Source of the DNA: UBA4742 sp963785815
GTDB taxonomy: Bacteria > Actinomycetota > Acidimicrobiia > Acidimicrobiales > Acidimicrobilacustridaceae
Assembly: GCA_963785815.1 (NCBI GenBank)
Contig: CAWAWN010000003.1
Location: 1,240,001 to 1,304,000 of the forward strand
DNA length: 64,000 bases
Direction: 5' to 3'
Shown one piece after another: positions 15,965-23,575 of the stretch. A program made the translations under genes and the position numbers. Position 1 is the stretch's first letter; each line of letters opens with the position of its first letter. Below the pieces are notes generated by a model. The model saw only the letters and a program-made list of their open reading frames with translations, did no database searches and was not told where the DNA came from.

Positions 15965-17466
15965 GCCTCCCGCCCCCTGACGAGGGCGGCGTGTGGACGC
16001 CCGGCCGTCGCCTGCTCACCACCGGGCTCATCCTGCTCGTCACCCTGGTCGCCTCCGAGGCCCTGGCCGTCGCCGTGGTCATGCCCCGGGTCGAGCGGAG
16101 CCTCGGCGACCTCGGCCTCTACGGCTGGGTGTTCAGCGCGTTCTTCCTGGGTCAGCTGGTGGGCATCGTGGTGGCCGGCCGGGCCTGTGACCGGGTGCCG
16201 CCCCTGTGGCCCTTCAGCGCCGGGGTGGCGCTGTTCGTCGCCGGGCTCACCGTCGGCGGGTTGGCCGGCTCGATGCCCGTGCTGGTGGCGGCCCGCGCCC
16301 TGCAGGGCCTGGGTGCCGGGGCGTTGCCGGCGGTGGCCTACGTCTGCATCGGACGGGAGTACCCGACCACCTCGCGCCCCCGGATGTTCGCCCTCCTGTC
16401 CACCGCCTGGGTGCTGCCCTCGCTGGCCGGGCCGGCGGCGGCCGCGGTGGTGGGCGAGCAGTTCGGGTGGCGGTGGGTCTTCCTGGGCCTGGTGCCGGTG
16501 GTGGGCATCTGCGCCGCGGTGGTGATCTCGTCGGTGGCGCGCATCCCGACCCCCGGCCGCGCCGCCGAGGCCGGGGGATCGAACCTGCGCGACGCGCTGC
16601 TGGTGGCCATCGGGGCCGGGCTCGCCCTGGCCGGGCTCGACCAGGGCCGCCTGGTGCTGGCCGCGCCCATGGTGGTCGTCGGCCTGGTGGTGTGCGCGGG
16701 GGCCTTCCGCCGCCTGACCCCGCCGGGCACCCTGCGGGCCCGTCCCGGTCTGCCGGCCACCGTGCTGGTGCGCGGCGTGCTGACCTTCTCGTTCTTCATG
16801 GCCGACGCCTACGTGACCTACCTGGTCAGCACCCAGCGGAGCGCGGCGGCCTTCGTGGCACCCGCGGCGTTGACCGCCTCGTCGGTGTTCTGGACGGTCG
16901 GTTCGTGGATCCAGGAGCGCTGGGTGGGACGGGTCGGCCCGCGCCCCCTGGTGGCGGTCGGGTTCGTCCTGGTGGGCGCCGGGGTGGCCCTGCTGACGGC
17001 CACGGTGTCGGACTCGGTGCCGGTCCTCCTCGGGGTGGCGGCGTGGGGGATCGGCGGGCTGGGCATCGGCATGGCCTACTCACCCCTGTCGGTCAGCGCC
17101 CTGGCCGAAGCCGAGCCGGGCCAGGAGGGCACCGCCACCTCGGCGTTGCAGCTCTCGGACGTCCTGGGCGTGGCGCTGGGGACCGGGCTGGGTGGCGTGA
17201 TCATCGCCCACGGCGCCTCCGGTGCCAACGCCGCCGGCGGGGCGCTGGTCGGGGTGTTCGGCACGGCCCTGGCCATGAGCGCGGTCGGACTCGTGCTCAG
17301 CCGTCGCCTGCCACGGCGGGTCGACGGCCCTCACGGGCCTTCCGCCCCTGCCGACGGGGAAGCAGGCTCGGTGACGTCGACCGGTCATCTCGACGAGGTC
17401 GTCGCCGATGCCGCTCCCCAGCCCGTCCCCGCGGCGGACGCGCCCTCACAGAATCCTCATAGCTGA
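15961..17466 (+). CDS. MFS transporter, DHA2-like multidrug exporter
   Basis: A membrane protein of about 501 residues with roughly 14 predicted spans. The N-terminal half carries the major-facilitator signature region (AGRACDRVPPLWPF, the loop 2-3 motif) and ALQGLGAGALPAVAYVCIGREY, as in the DHA2 family of proton-driven drug exporters. The C-terminal 55 residues are hydrophilic. The start is uncertain: TTG at 15961 is the first in-frame start, but the leaderless GTG 41 nt upstream is out of frame by one base. It is divergent from the lysozyme-like gene. The substrate is unknown. Confidence 0.85.
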   Translation: MSLPPPDEGGVWTPGRRLLTTGLILLVTLVASEALAVAVVMPRVERSLGDLGLYGWVFSAFFLGQLVGIVVAGRACDRVPPLWPFSAGVALFVAGLTVGGLAGSMPVLVAARALQGLGAGALPAVAYVCIGREYPTTSRPRMFALLSTAWVLPSLAGPAAAAVVGEQFGWRWVFLGLVPVVGICAAVVISSVARIPTPGRAAEAGGSNLRDALLVAIGAGLALAGLDQGRLVLAAPMVVVGLVVCAGAFRRLTPPGTLRARPGLPATVLVRGVLTFSFFMADAYVTYLVSTQRSAAAFVAPAALTASSVFWTVGSWIQERWVGRVGPRPLVAVGFVLVGAGVALLTATVSDSVPVLLGVAAWGIGGLGIGMAYSPLSVSALAEAEPGQEGTATSALQLSDVLGVALGTGLGGVIIAHGASGANAAGGALVGVFGTALAMSAVGLVLSRRLPRRVDGPHGPSAPADGEAGSVTSTGHLDEVVADAAPQPVPAADAPSQNPHS

Positions 17467-17505
17467 CCCGAAGATCGCTCACGCCCCTTCGCGAAAGTTG
17501 GTCCC

Positions 17506-17895
17506 ATGAACCCCTCGCCCACGACCCCGTCACCTCCGGGCCCCGAGTCGTCCAGCCGGCCGTCCAGCCGGACCTCCCGTCGGCGGAGCGCGGTGCTCAT
17601 GGTCGCCGTGCTGCCGGTCTCGCTCGTCCTGCTGGTCGGGTGCGGTCGGCTGCGCCACCGGTTGGCCAGCCCGACCACGACCACGCCGGTGATCACCGTG
17701 GCCCCGGGTTCCTCGACGCCTGGCTCGGCGTCGCCCTCGACCACCACCACCACCGCCTCCGGCAGCGAGAGCCAGACGCTCGACAGCATCTCCCAGCAGC
17801 TCGCCACCGTCGACAGCAGCCTCAGCGCCGTCAACGGTGACCTCCAGACGGCCAACAGCGCCATCAACTCCCAAGAAGGAGACCCCTCGAAATGA
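17506..17895 (+). CDS. Small lipoprotein of unknown function
   Basis: A 129-residue protein: a 27-residue basic N-region, a hydrophobic stretch and the lipobox LLVGC (Cys near 46), then a Thr/Pro/Ser-rich linker and a short helical tail (SQTLDSISQQLATVDSSLSA) that looks like a coiled coil. It is likely anchored to the outer face of the membrane. The stop overlaps the start of the next gene by 4 nt (ATGA), so the two are co-translated and probably work together. No family was recognised. Confidence 0.75.
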   Translation: MNPSPTTPSPPGPESSSRPSSRTSRRRSAVLMVAVLPVSLVLLVGCGRLRHRLASPTTTTPVITVAPGSSTPGSASPSTTTTTASGSESQTLDSISQQLATVDSSLSAVNGDLQTANSAINSQEGDPSK

Positions 17896-18728
17896 GCACC
17901 TTCTCGAACCCCTCCCACCACCCGGGCCAGGCCCGAGCCGACCACCCCTCCCGACTGCGCCGGGCGCTGACCCCGCGGCGCCTGGCCGGCGGCGTGCTGG
18001 CCGCGGCCCTGACCCTGGCGGTGCCGGGCGTGGCCGGCGCCCTGCCCACCCGCAGCACGATCGTGGCGCCCAACGCCACGGTGTCGCAGGCAACGGTGAG
18101 CTCGGTGGCCCAGCGCTGCAACAACGCCATCGCCCAGCGCTTCACCCAGATCGACCAGCTGAACAACCAGATGACCGCGTCCAACGCGCTCACCCCTGCG
18201 CACCACTCGCAGCTCTCCAGTGAGCTGGCCAGCAGCCGCAGCGGCCTGGCCAACCTCCAGACCCAGATCACCGCCGCCACCACGCTGGCCCAGCTGCGCA
18301 CCCTCTGCCCGCAGATCGTCGACAACTACCGCATCTACGTGTTGGAGACGCCCAAGGTCCACCTGACCGTCGCCGCAGACCGCGAGGCGGCCCTGGTCGC
18401 CAAGATGACCACCATCGGCACCAAGCTGCAGGCCGCCATCACGGCCGCCCAGGGCAAGGGCCAGGACGTGGGCAACGCGCCGGCGCTGCTGACCGACTTC
18501 AACGCCAAGGTGGCAGACGCCTCGTCGAAGGCGGGGGCGGCCGCCGCGGTGCTGCCGCTGACCCCGGCGCAGTACAACGCCGGCACGGCCAGGCCGGTGC
18601 TCGAGTCGGTGCACGACGGGCTCGTGCAGGGCGGAGGCGACCTGTTGGCGGCCAAGTCCGACGCCACCCAGATCGTGAGCATCCTGCGGGGCGCGGGCAC
18701 CACGTCCACCACCCCGACCACGGCCTGA
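17892..18728 (+). CDS. Secreted helical protein of unknown function
   Basis: A 278-residue exported protein. A long N-region with RRLAGG precedes a hydrophobic core and a likely cleavage after VAGALPT. The mature part is almost all helix, with heptad-like segments (IDQLNNQMTASNAL, LASSRSGLANLQTQITAATT), two cysteines (about 76 and 138) that could form a disulfide, and a Thr-rich tail. It is translationally coupled to the lipoprotein before it, so a complex in which the lipoprotein tethers this protein is a reasonable guess. No function can be assigned. Confidence 0.75.
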   Translation: MSTFSNPSHHPGQARADHPSRLRRALTPRRLAGGVLAAALTLAVPGVAGALPTRSTIVAPNATVSQATVSSVAQRCNNAIAQRFTQIDQLNNQMTASNALTPAHHSQLSSELASSRSGLANLQTQITAATTLAQLRTLCPQIVDNYRIYVLETPKVHLTVAADREAALVAKMTTIGTKLQAAITAAQGKGQDVGNAPALLTDFNAKVADASSKAGAAAAVLPLTPAQYNAGTARPVLESVHDGLVQGGGDLLAAKSDATQIVSILRGAGTTSTTPTTA

Positions 18729-18791
18729 TCCACGGGTCCGGCCGCTCCCAACCACCGGGAGCGCCCGCCACAACCGAAGCGGGACGGTCGC

Positions 18792-18819
18792 GAGGCCGGC
18801 AGCACCCCCTGCCGGCCTC
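18792..18819 (+). terminator. Strong hairpin terminator
   Basis: GAGGCCGGCAG and CTGCCGGCCTC form a perfect 11-bp stem with a CACCCC loop, 63 nt after the secreted-protein stop. The outer GCGGGAC/GTCCCGC arms can extend it across a 6-nt bulge. No T-tract follows. Confidence 0.65.
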
Positions 18820-18846
18820 GTCCCGCGCCCGGCCACAGACGACGAA

Positions 18847-18961
18847 CCTGTCAGGTGAGCGACCTCATCCGGACCGGTGAGCTGACAGGTTCGAGACCGG
18901 CGGCGTTCCTGTCAGCTGAGCGACCTCATCCGGCCCGCTGAGCTGACAGGTTCGAGACCGG
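18847..18961. repeat. Tandem pair of 54-bp hairpin repeats
   Basis: Two 54-bp units (18847-18900 and 18908-18961, 61-bp period) differ at only three positions. Each begins CCTGTCAG and carries CTGACAGG towards its end, so each folds into a stem-loop with the shared loop sequence GAGCGACCTCATCC; the second copy pairs better (CCTGTCAGCT/AGCTGACAGG plus AGCG/CGCT). They lie between the convergent secreted-protein gene and deoC. Confidence 0.7.
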
Positions 18962-19001
18962 GGGCCCCGGGGCGATCGGGGTGGCGGCTCGCGCGTCCGG
19001 G

Positions 19002-19682
19002 CTACTCGGGGAGGTCGTCGAGGATGGCGCGGGTGGCCGAGCAGCCCAGGCGGGTGGCGCCGGCGTCGACCATGGCCACCGCCGCGGACCAGTCCCGGAT
19101 GCCGCCCGCGGCCTTCACCCCGACCGGTCGTCCCCGCGGACCCGGGCCGGCTTCGGCCGCCAGGCGAGCCAGGGTGGCCACCGCGTCGACGGTGGCGCCG
19201 CCCGAGGGGTGGAACCCGGTCGACGTCTTCAGGTAGTCGGCCCCACCACGCAGGGCGGCGCGGGCCGCGGCCTCGAGCTGGTCGGGGTCGAGCGCGGCCG
19301 ACTCGAGGATCACCTTGAGGATGACCGGCGTCTCTCGCCGCACCGCGGCCACGTCGGCCGACACGGCGTGCCAGTCACCGGCCGCGGCCGCCCCCAGGTC
19401 GATGACCATGTCCAGCTCGTCGGCCCCTTCGGCCACGGCCAGCCGAGCCTCCAGCGCCTTGATCTCGGGTCGGTGCGCACCCGAAGGAAACCCGATCACC
19501 GTCGCCACCCCCACCCGCCCGACCGCAGCCGCGGCCGTGGCCACCATGGACGGGGACACGCACACCGTGGCCGTACCCAGCTCGTCAGCCTCCTGACAGA
19601 GGGCCACCACCTGGGCTTCGGTGGCCTCCGGCTTCAGCAGGGTGTGGTCGATCATGGCCGCCAGCTCGCCCCGGCCGATCAC
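19002..19682 (-). CDS. deoC: Deoxyribose-phosphate aldolase
   Basis: A 226-residue TIM-barrel class I aldolase that splits 2-deoxyribose-5-phosphate into acetaldehyde and glyceraldehyde-3-phosphate. Signatures: IDHTLLKPEAT at the N-terminus, GFPSGAH, Asp91 in ELDMVI, the Schiff-base Lys152 in YLKTSTGF, and Lys190 in VGVKAAGGIR. It directly follows punA, so nucleoside phosphorolysis and sugar-phosphate cleavage are encoded together. The GTG start has GAGGTGG upstream and overlaps the last unit of a 71-bp repeat by 4 nt (GTGA). Confidence 0.93.
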   Translation of the reverse strand: MIGRGELAAMIDHTLLKPEATEAQVVALCQEADELGTATVCVSPSMVATAAAAVGRVGVATVIGFPSGAHRPEIKALEARLAVAEGADELDMVIDLGAAAAGDWHAVSADVAAVRRETPVILKVILESAALDPDQLEAAARAALRGGADYLKTSTGFHPSGGATVDAVATLARLAAEAGPGPRGRPVGVKAAGGIRDWSAAVAMVDAGATRLGCSATRAILDDLPE

Positions 19683-19685
19683 GGC

Positions 19686-19886
19686 GCCACCTCGTCGGTG
19701 CGGGCGGACACGAAGGTGTGCAGGAAGGCCATCACGTCGGTGGCTTGCTTCATCGGGCCACCTCGTCGGTGAGGGCGGACACGAAGGTGTGCAGGAAGGC
19801 CATCACGTCGGTGGCTTGCTTCATCGGGCCACCTCGTCGGTGAGGGCGGACACGAAGGTGTGCAGGAAGGCCATCACGTCGGTGGC
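19686..19886 (-). repeat. 71-bp tandem triplication at the punA-deoC junction
   Basis: Three copies of a 71-bp unit (19686-19756, 19757-19827, and 19828-19886, whose first 59 bp are identical). Copies 1 and 2 differ at one base. The unit is the 3' end of punA. Because 71 is not a multiple of three, each extra copy restarts translation: the punA stop, an ATG-initiated 24-codon frame (MKQATDVMAF...), a second such frame, and the deoC GTG are all linked by 4-nt ATGA or GTGA overlaps. Confidence 0.9.
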
Positions 19887-20657
19887 CGCGGCCTGGCCCA
19901 CGGCGGTCACCTCCTCGTGCGACAGGGGCTCGCCCAGCCCGGCGGCCCGGTTGGTCACCAGGCTGAACCCGGCCACCCGCACCCCGAGGTGGCGCAGGGC
20001 GATGGTCTCGCAGGTGGTCGACATCCCCACCAGGCTCGCGCCGAGGGTGGCCAGCATGCGGATCTCGGCGGGGGTCTCGAAGGAGGGTCCGGCCAGGCCG
20101 GCGTACACCCCCTCAGCCATGTCGGGCGCCACCTGCCCGGCCAGCGCTCCCAGCCCGGTGTCGTAGGCGGCGCTGAGGTCCACGAACCCGGGCTGGGGCC
20201 CGTCGTGGGGGCCGGTCAGCGGGTTGGCCCCGCTCAGGTTGAGGTGGTCGGTGATGCGCACCAGCGACCCGACCCGGTAGCTGGGGTCGATGCCCCCCGC
20301 CGCGTTGGTCAGCACCGCGGTGTGCACGCCGGCGGCCGCCGCCATGCGCACCCCGTGGCACACCTGGTGCACGTCGTGGCCCTCGTAGAGGTGCACCCGA
20401 CCGGCCAGCACCAGCACCGCCAGGTCACCGAGGCGTCCGGTCACCGCCGCGCCGGCGTGGCCCGGCACCGTGGGAGGGGCGAAACCGGGGAGCTCGTCAG
20501 TGGCCACCCGCTGCGCCCCGGTCAGGCTGTCGGCGAAGCTGCCCAGCCCGGACCCGAGGACCACGGCCACGTCGAAGGCGTCGACGCCGGTGCGTCGACG
20601 CAGCTCGTCGGCCGCCGCCGCGGCGCGCGCATACGGCATCGGCGCGGGCGCCGTCAC
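19821..20657 (-). CDS. punA: Purine-nucleoside phosphorylase
   Basis: A 278-residue trimeric-type (PNP class II) phosphorylase that converts purine (deoxy)nucleosides and phosphate to base and (deoxy)ribose-1-phosphate. Signatures: VVLGSGLGSF phosphate loop, GRVHLYEGH with the phosphate-binding His, TNAAGGI, GPSFETPAEIRM, and VTNRAAG with the base-binding Asn. The C-terminal codons are triplicated downstream, and the gene stops at the end of the first copy. GTG 20657 is used; an ATG 18 nt later (MPYARAAAA) also fits the family. It is co-directional and coupled with deoC. Confidence 0.92.
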   Translation of the reverse strand: MTAPAPMPYARAAAAADELRRRTGVDAFDVAVVLGSGLGSFADSLTGAQRVATDELPGFAPPTVPGHAGAAVTGRLGDLAVLVLAGRVHLYEGHDVHQVCHGVRMAAAAGVHTAVLTNAAGGIDPSYRVGSLVRITDHLNLSGANPLTGPHDGPQPGFVDLSAAYDTGLGALAGQVAPDMAEGVYAGLAGPSFETPAEIRMLATLGASLVGMSTTCETIALRHLGVRVAGFSLVTNRAAGLGEPLSHEEVTAVGQAAATDVMAFLHTFVSALTDEVAR

Positions 20658-20728
20658 CGGGGACCGCCGGGCTCGGCAGGGGATGCGGGGCGGCGGGCGC
20701 GCATCCGCCCAGCCTCGCGCGGGTTCAC

Positions 20729-20734
20729 TACCGT
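20729..20734 (+). promoter_or_regulatory. -10 element TACCGT of the HTH_22 gene
   Basis: The hexamer ends 7 nt before the GTG start and there is no ribosome binding site, so the transcript is probably leaderless. Confidence 0.55.
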
Positions 20735-20741
20735 TGGCGGG

Positions 20742-21098
20742 GTGTCACATCCGTTGCTCGACGCCGTCCAGCCGGTGGCCGACGCCATCGGGGCCACCGT
20801 GGTGGCGGCGTCGGACGTGACCACCACCGACATCCCGTTGCAGTGGGACGGCCGGCTGGTGGGCGGGTTGCGATTGGCCGAGGTGAGCCGCGACATCGAC
20901 TGGCACCTGAGCGCGGTCGAGCGGGAGCTGGGCGGCTCGCTGGCCGGCCTCGGCCGCGAGGACAAGCAGCGGGCCGTCAAGCTGCTCAACGAGCGCGGCG
21001 CGTTCCAGCTGCGCAGATCGGTCGAGCAGGTGGCCGAGGTGCTGGGGGTCAGCCGGTTCACCGTCTACAACTACCTGAACCGGCCCGAGGTCGGATGA
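20742..21098 (+). CDS. Short YheO/DauR-like helix-turn-helix regulator (HTH_22)
   Basis: A 118-residue protein. The C-terminal half (LGREDKQRAVKLLNERGAF through VAEVLGVSRFTVYNYL) matches the HTH_22 DNA-binding domain of YheO/DauR-type regulators. The N-terminal half (HPLLDAVQPVADAIGATVVAASD...) looks like a shortened form of their sensor domain; full YheO proteins are about twice as long. The leaderless GTG start is set by a -10 hexamer 7 nt upstream. It is divergent from punA-deoC and may regulate that operon (inference from position). Confidence 0.75.
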   Translation: MSHPLLDAVQPVADAIGATVVAASDVTTTDIPLQWDGRLVGGLRLAEVSRDIDWHLSAVERELGGSLAGLGREDKQRAVKLLNERGAFQLRRSVEQVAEVLGVSRFTVYNYLNRPEVG

Positions 21099-21165
21099 GC
21101 CACTCCGCGGCCTGCCGCCTCCGCCGTCCCGATCAGGACCGTGGCCTCGGCGTCGCTCGTCCTGA

Positions 21166-21429
21166 TCAGGGCGTGGTCCCGGCGTCGGTCCGCGACACCT
21201 GGATCGACACGCGGGTGGCCCCGGCGGCCGTGGCCGCCTCGAGCAGGGCGGCCACCGCCGCGGTGATGGCGTCGACCGGCCCGGCGACCGAGCTGCCGAA
21301 GGGGCCGATGACCGGATCGAACCCGGCGGCTCGCACCGCGTCGAGCCCGGCGGCCACGTGCGGGCCCGGTGCGCCCTCCACGAACGGTTCGATGGTGAAC
21401 TCGGCGACGACGGCCATCGACGGGTCCAT
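21166..21429 (-). CDS. Thiamine-binding protein (YqgV/MTH1187 family)
   Basis: An 87-residue ferredoxin-like-fold protein. The sequence AEFTIEPFVEG at the start, GPFGSSVAGPVDAI in the middle and GATRVSIQVSR at the end match the small thiamine-binding (formerly DUF77) family, which binds thiamine or hydroxymethylpyrimidine in the cytoplasm. The ATG has GGAG 6 nt upstream. It lies 13 nt after the phosphoribosyltransferase gene and is probably co-transcribed with it. Confidence 0.8.
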   Translation of the reverse strand: MDPSMAVVAEFTIEPFVEGAPGPHVAAGLDAVRAAGFDPVIGPFGSSVAGPVDAITAAVAALLEAATAAGATRVSIQVSRTDAGTTP

Positions 21430-21442
21430 GTCCGGCTCCGGA

Positions 21443-22009
21443 TCAGGCCCGCGACTCGGGGGCCGTGAGCGGGGGATCGGCCGACCAGGGGAAGGTGATC
21501 CAGTCGTCGGTGCGCCGCCACACGTAGGTGGGGTCGATGACCGACCGCGACTTGGCGTAGAGCACCGCCGATCGGGCCTCGCGGACGTGGGGGTGGATGA
21601 TCCGCTCCACCATCGACAGGGTGTCGCCGGTGTCGGCCACGTCGTCGGCGATGAGCACGTTGAGGTCTCGCACCGCCACCAGGTCGGGCATGGGCGGCAG
21701 GACCACGGGGACGTCGAGGCGTTCGTCGATGCCGGTGTAGTACTCGACGCTGATGGCGAAGCAGTTCTTGATGGCCAGGGCGTAGCCGAGGGCCCCGGCC
21801 ACGGTGAGCCCGCCCCGGGCGATGGCCAGGATGATGTCGGGCTGGAAGCCGCTGGCGAGCACCTGGGCGGCCAGCTCACGCGCCGCGTCGCCGAAGTCCG
21901 GCCAGGTGAGCACCTCGCGCTCGGGGACAGCCCCGGAAACCTCGGGCCCCTCGGATCCGGCCGTGTAGACGTCGTCGACGTGGGCCGGATCAGGAGGTGG
22001 GGGCGCCAT
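21443..22009 (-). CDS. Purine-type phosphoribosyltransferase
   Basis: A 188-residue type I PRTase. The PRPP-binding loop is LIADDVADTGDTL (about 118-130), and ILAIARGGLTVAGALGYAL is the pyrophosphate loop region. Its length and order fit xanthine/hypoxanthine-type PRTases or their actinobacterial relatives. The ATG was set by TAGGGT (minus strand, 22022-22017) 7 nt upstream. Neighbouring punA, deoC and hydA make nucleobase salvage likely, but the base specificity cannot be read from the sequence. Confidence 0.85.
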   Translation of the reverse strand: MAPPPPDPAHVDDVYTAGSEGPEVSGAVPEREVLTWPDFGDAARELAAQVLASGFQPDIILAIARGGLTVAGALGYALAIKNCFAISVEYYTGIDERLDVPVVLPPMPDLVAVRDLNVLIADDVADTGDTLSMVERIIHPHVREARSAVLYAKSRSVIDPTYVWRRTDDWITFPWSADPPLTAPESRA

Positions 22010-22016
22010 GATCGGC

Positions 22017-22022
22017 ACCCTA
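22017..22022 (-). promoter_or_regulatory. -10 element TAGGGT of the phosphoribosyltransferase
   Basis: The hexamer ends 7 nt before the ATG at 22009, in the leaderless layout. An in-frame GTG overlapping it would be untranscribed. Confidence 0.55.
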
Positions 22023-22044
22023 GCGCCTGGCCGAAAAGCCGCTC

Positions 22045-23430
22045 GTGCTGATCCGGGGCGGCACCCTGGTCGACGCCGCCGGGGTGCGGCGCGCCGACCT
22101 GCGCACCGATCCCTACGGCCTCATCGCGGCCGTGGGACCCGACCTGGTGGTGGTCCCGGGCGAGGTGGTGGTCGACGCCACCGGCCGGTTGGTGATCCCC
22201 GGCGGGGTCGACGCCCACACCCACCTGCACCTCGACGTCGGGGCCGCCTCGGTCAGCGACGACTTCGGATCGGGCACGGCCGCCGCCGCCGTCGGGGGCA
22301 CGACCACCGTCATCGAGTACGTCACCACCCGCCGGGGCCAGCCCCCGCTCGAGGCGGTGGCCGACTGGCAGCGCCGAGCCGAGGTGGCCGCCATCGACTA
22401 CGGCTTCCACCTCACGCTGGTCGACCACACCGACGAGGCGGTGATCGCCGGCTGCATCGAGCAGGGGATCACCTCGTTCAAGCTGTACATGGCCTATCCC
22501 GAGACCCTCCAGGTGGACGACGAGGTGATCGCCGAGGTCCTCGGCGCCACGGGCCGCCACGGCGGCCTGGTCACCATCCACGCCGAGAACGGCCCGGCCA
22601 TCACCCAGCTCGAACGCCAGGCGCTGGCCGCCGGCCACCGGCTCCCCATCGAGCACGCCCGCACCCGCCCACCCGAGGTGGAGGGCGGGGCCACGACCCG
22701 GGCGGCCGTGCTGGCCGAGCAGCTCGAAGCGCCCATCTACGTGGTGCACGTCAGCTCGGCGCCGGCGCTCACCGCGGTGCGCACCGCCCAGGAGCGGGGC
22801 GTGACGATCATGGCGGAGACCTGTCCCCAGTACCTCTACCTCGACGTCGACCGCCTCGAGGGGCCCGACGCCGAGAACTTCGTGTGCACGCCGCCGCTGC
22901 GCAGCCGCGACCACGCCGAGGAGTTGTGGCACGGTCTGGGCTCGGGATGGGTGCACACCGTGGCCACCGACCACTGCCCGTTCTGGATGCACGACCGCCG
23001 GGCCGGGACCGCCGGTCGGCCGGAGGGTTGGGCCGACTTCACCGAGATCCCCGGCGGCCTGCCCGGCATCGAGACCCGCCTGGCCCTCATCTGGGACGGG
23101 GTTCGGGCCGGGCACCTCACGGTGGCGGACTGGGTGCGGCTGTGCGCCGAGGCGCCGGCCCGCACGTTCGGGCTGTGGCCCCGCAAGGGGTCGCTGGCCG
23201 TGGGCGCCGACGCCGACGTGGTGGTGTGGGACCCGGCCCGGACCCAGTCGTTGTCGGCCGCCGCCCTGCACATGCGCACCGACCACTCGCCCTACGACGG
23301 CACGACCGTGACCGGCTGGCCCGCCCTGGTGCTGTCGCGCGGACGGCCTGTGGCCCGCGATGGTGCCTTCTGCGGGGAGCCGGGCGCCGGTCGGTACCTG
23401 GCCCGCGACCAGGTCCGGTTCGGCGCCTGA
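22045..23430 (+). CDS. hydA: Dihydropyrimidinase / D-hydantoinase
   Basis: A 461-residue cyclic amidohydrolase that opens dihydropyrimidine or hydantoin rings. The binuclear metal site is complete: HxH at H58/H60 (VDAHTH), carboxylated Lys near 146 (SFKLYMAYP), His near 178 (TIHAENG), His near 233 (YVVHVSS) and Asp near 308 (TDHCPFW). The FKLYMAYP segment favours dihydropyrimidinase over allantoinase. The GTG start lacks a clear ribosome binding site. It is divergent from the phosphoribosyltransferase and probably belongs to reductive pyrimidine breakdown. Confidence 0.9.
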   Translation: MLIRGGTLVDAAGVRRADLRTDPYGLIAAVGPDLVVVPGEVVVDATGRLVIPGGVDAHTHLHLDVGAASVSDDFGSGTAAAAVGGTTTVIEYVTTRRGQPPLEAVADWQRRAEVAAIDYGFHLTLVDHTDEAVIAGCIEQGITSFKLYMAYPETLQVDDEVIAEVLGATGRHGGLVTIHAENGPAITQLERQALAAGHRLPIEHARTRPPEVEGGATTRAAVLAEQLEAPIYVVHVSSAPALTAVRTAQERGVTIMAETCPQYLYLDVDRLEGPDAENFVCTPPLRSRDHAEELWHGLGSGWVHTVATDHCPFWMHDRRAGTAGRPEGWADFTEIPGGLPGIETRLALIWDGVRAGHLTVADWVRLCAEAPARTFGLWPRKGSLAVGADADVVVWDPARTQSLSAAALHMRTDHSPYDGTTVTGWPALVLSRGRPVARDGAFCGEPGAGRYLARDQVRFGA

Positions 23431-23491
23431 TCCTGACATTACCCGCAAGTTCTGCGTCTGATTCTGATGACACCCGCCAGTTCGGCGTCGA

Positions 23492-23515
23492 TTCTCACCC
23501 TCCCAGGGGTGAGAA
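23492..23515 (+). terminator. Hairpin after hydA
   Basis: TTCTCACCC and GGGTGAGAA form a perfect 9-bp stem with a TCCCAG loop. It lies 62 nt after the hydA stop and 47 nt before the next promoter. Just upstream, an imperfect 25-bp direct repeat (ACCCGCAAGTTCTGCG / ACCCGCCAGTTCGGCG) is present. Confidence 0.6.
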
Positions 23516-23561
23516 CCAACGCCAAAGGTCGTGGTGGCGGGCTGGCGGGCGACTGCGCCGC

Positions 23562-23567
23562 TAGCGT
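23562..23567 (+). promoter_or_regulatory. -10 element TAGCGT of the phosphotransferase gene
   Basis: It ends 8 nt before the GTG at 23576 and decides that start over an upstream in-frame ATG. Confidence 0.55.
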
Positions 23568-23575
23568 CGGCCGGC

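Noticed and set aside
18882..18900. GGTTCGAGACC as the T-arm of a tRNA
   Set aside because: No acceptor or anticodon stems surround it, and the sequence belongs to the tandem hairpin repeats.
19686..19886. The 71-bp repeats as a CRISPR array
   Set aside because: The copies are directly adjacent without spacers and are the coding end of punA.
23431..23495. CCTGACATT after hydA as a fourth TetR operator
   Set aside because: The second half-site is missing and the site follows a gene end instead of preceding a promoter.
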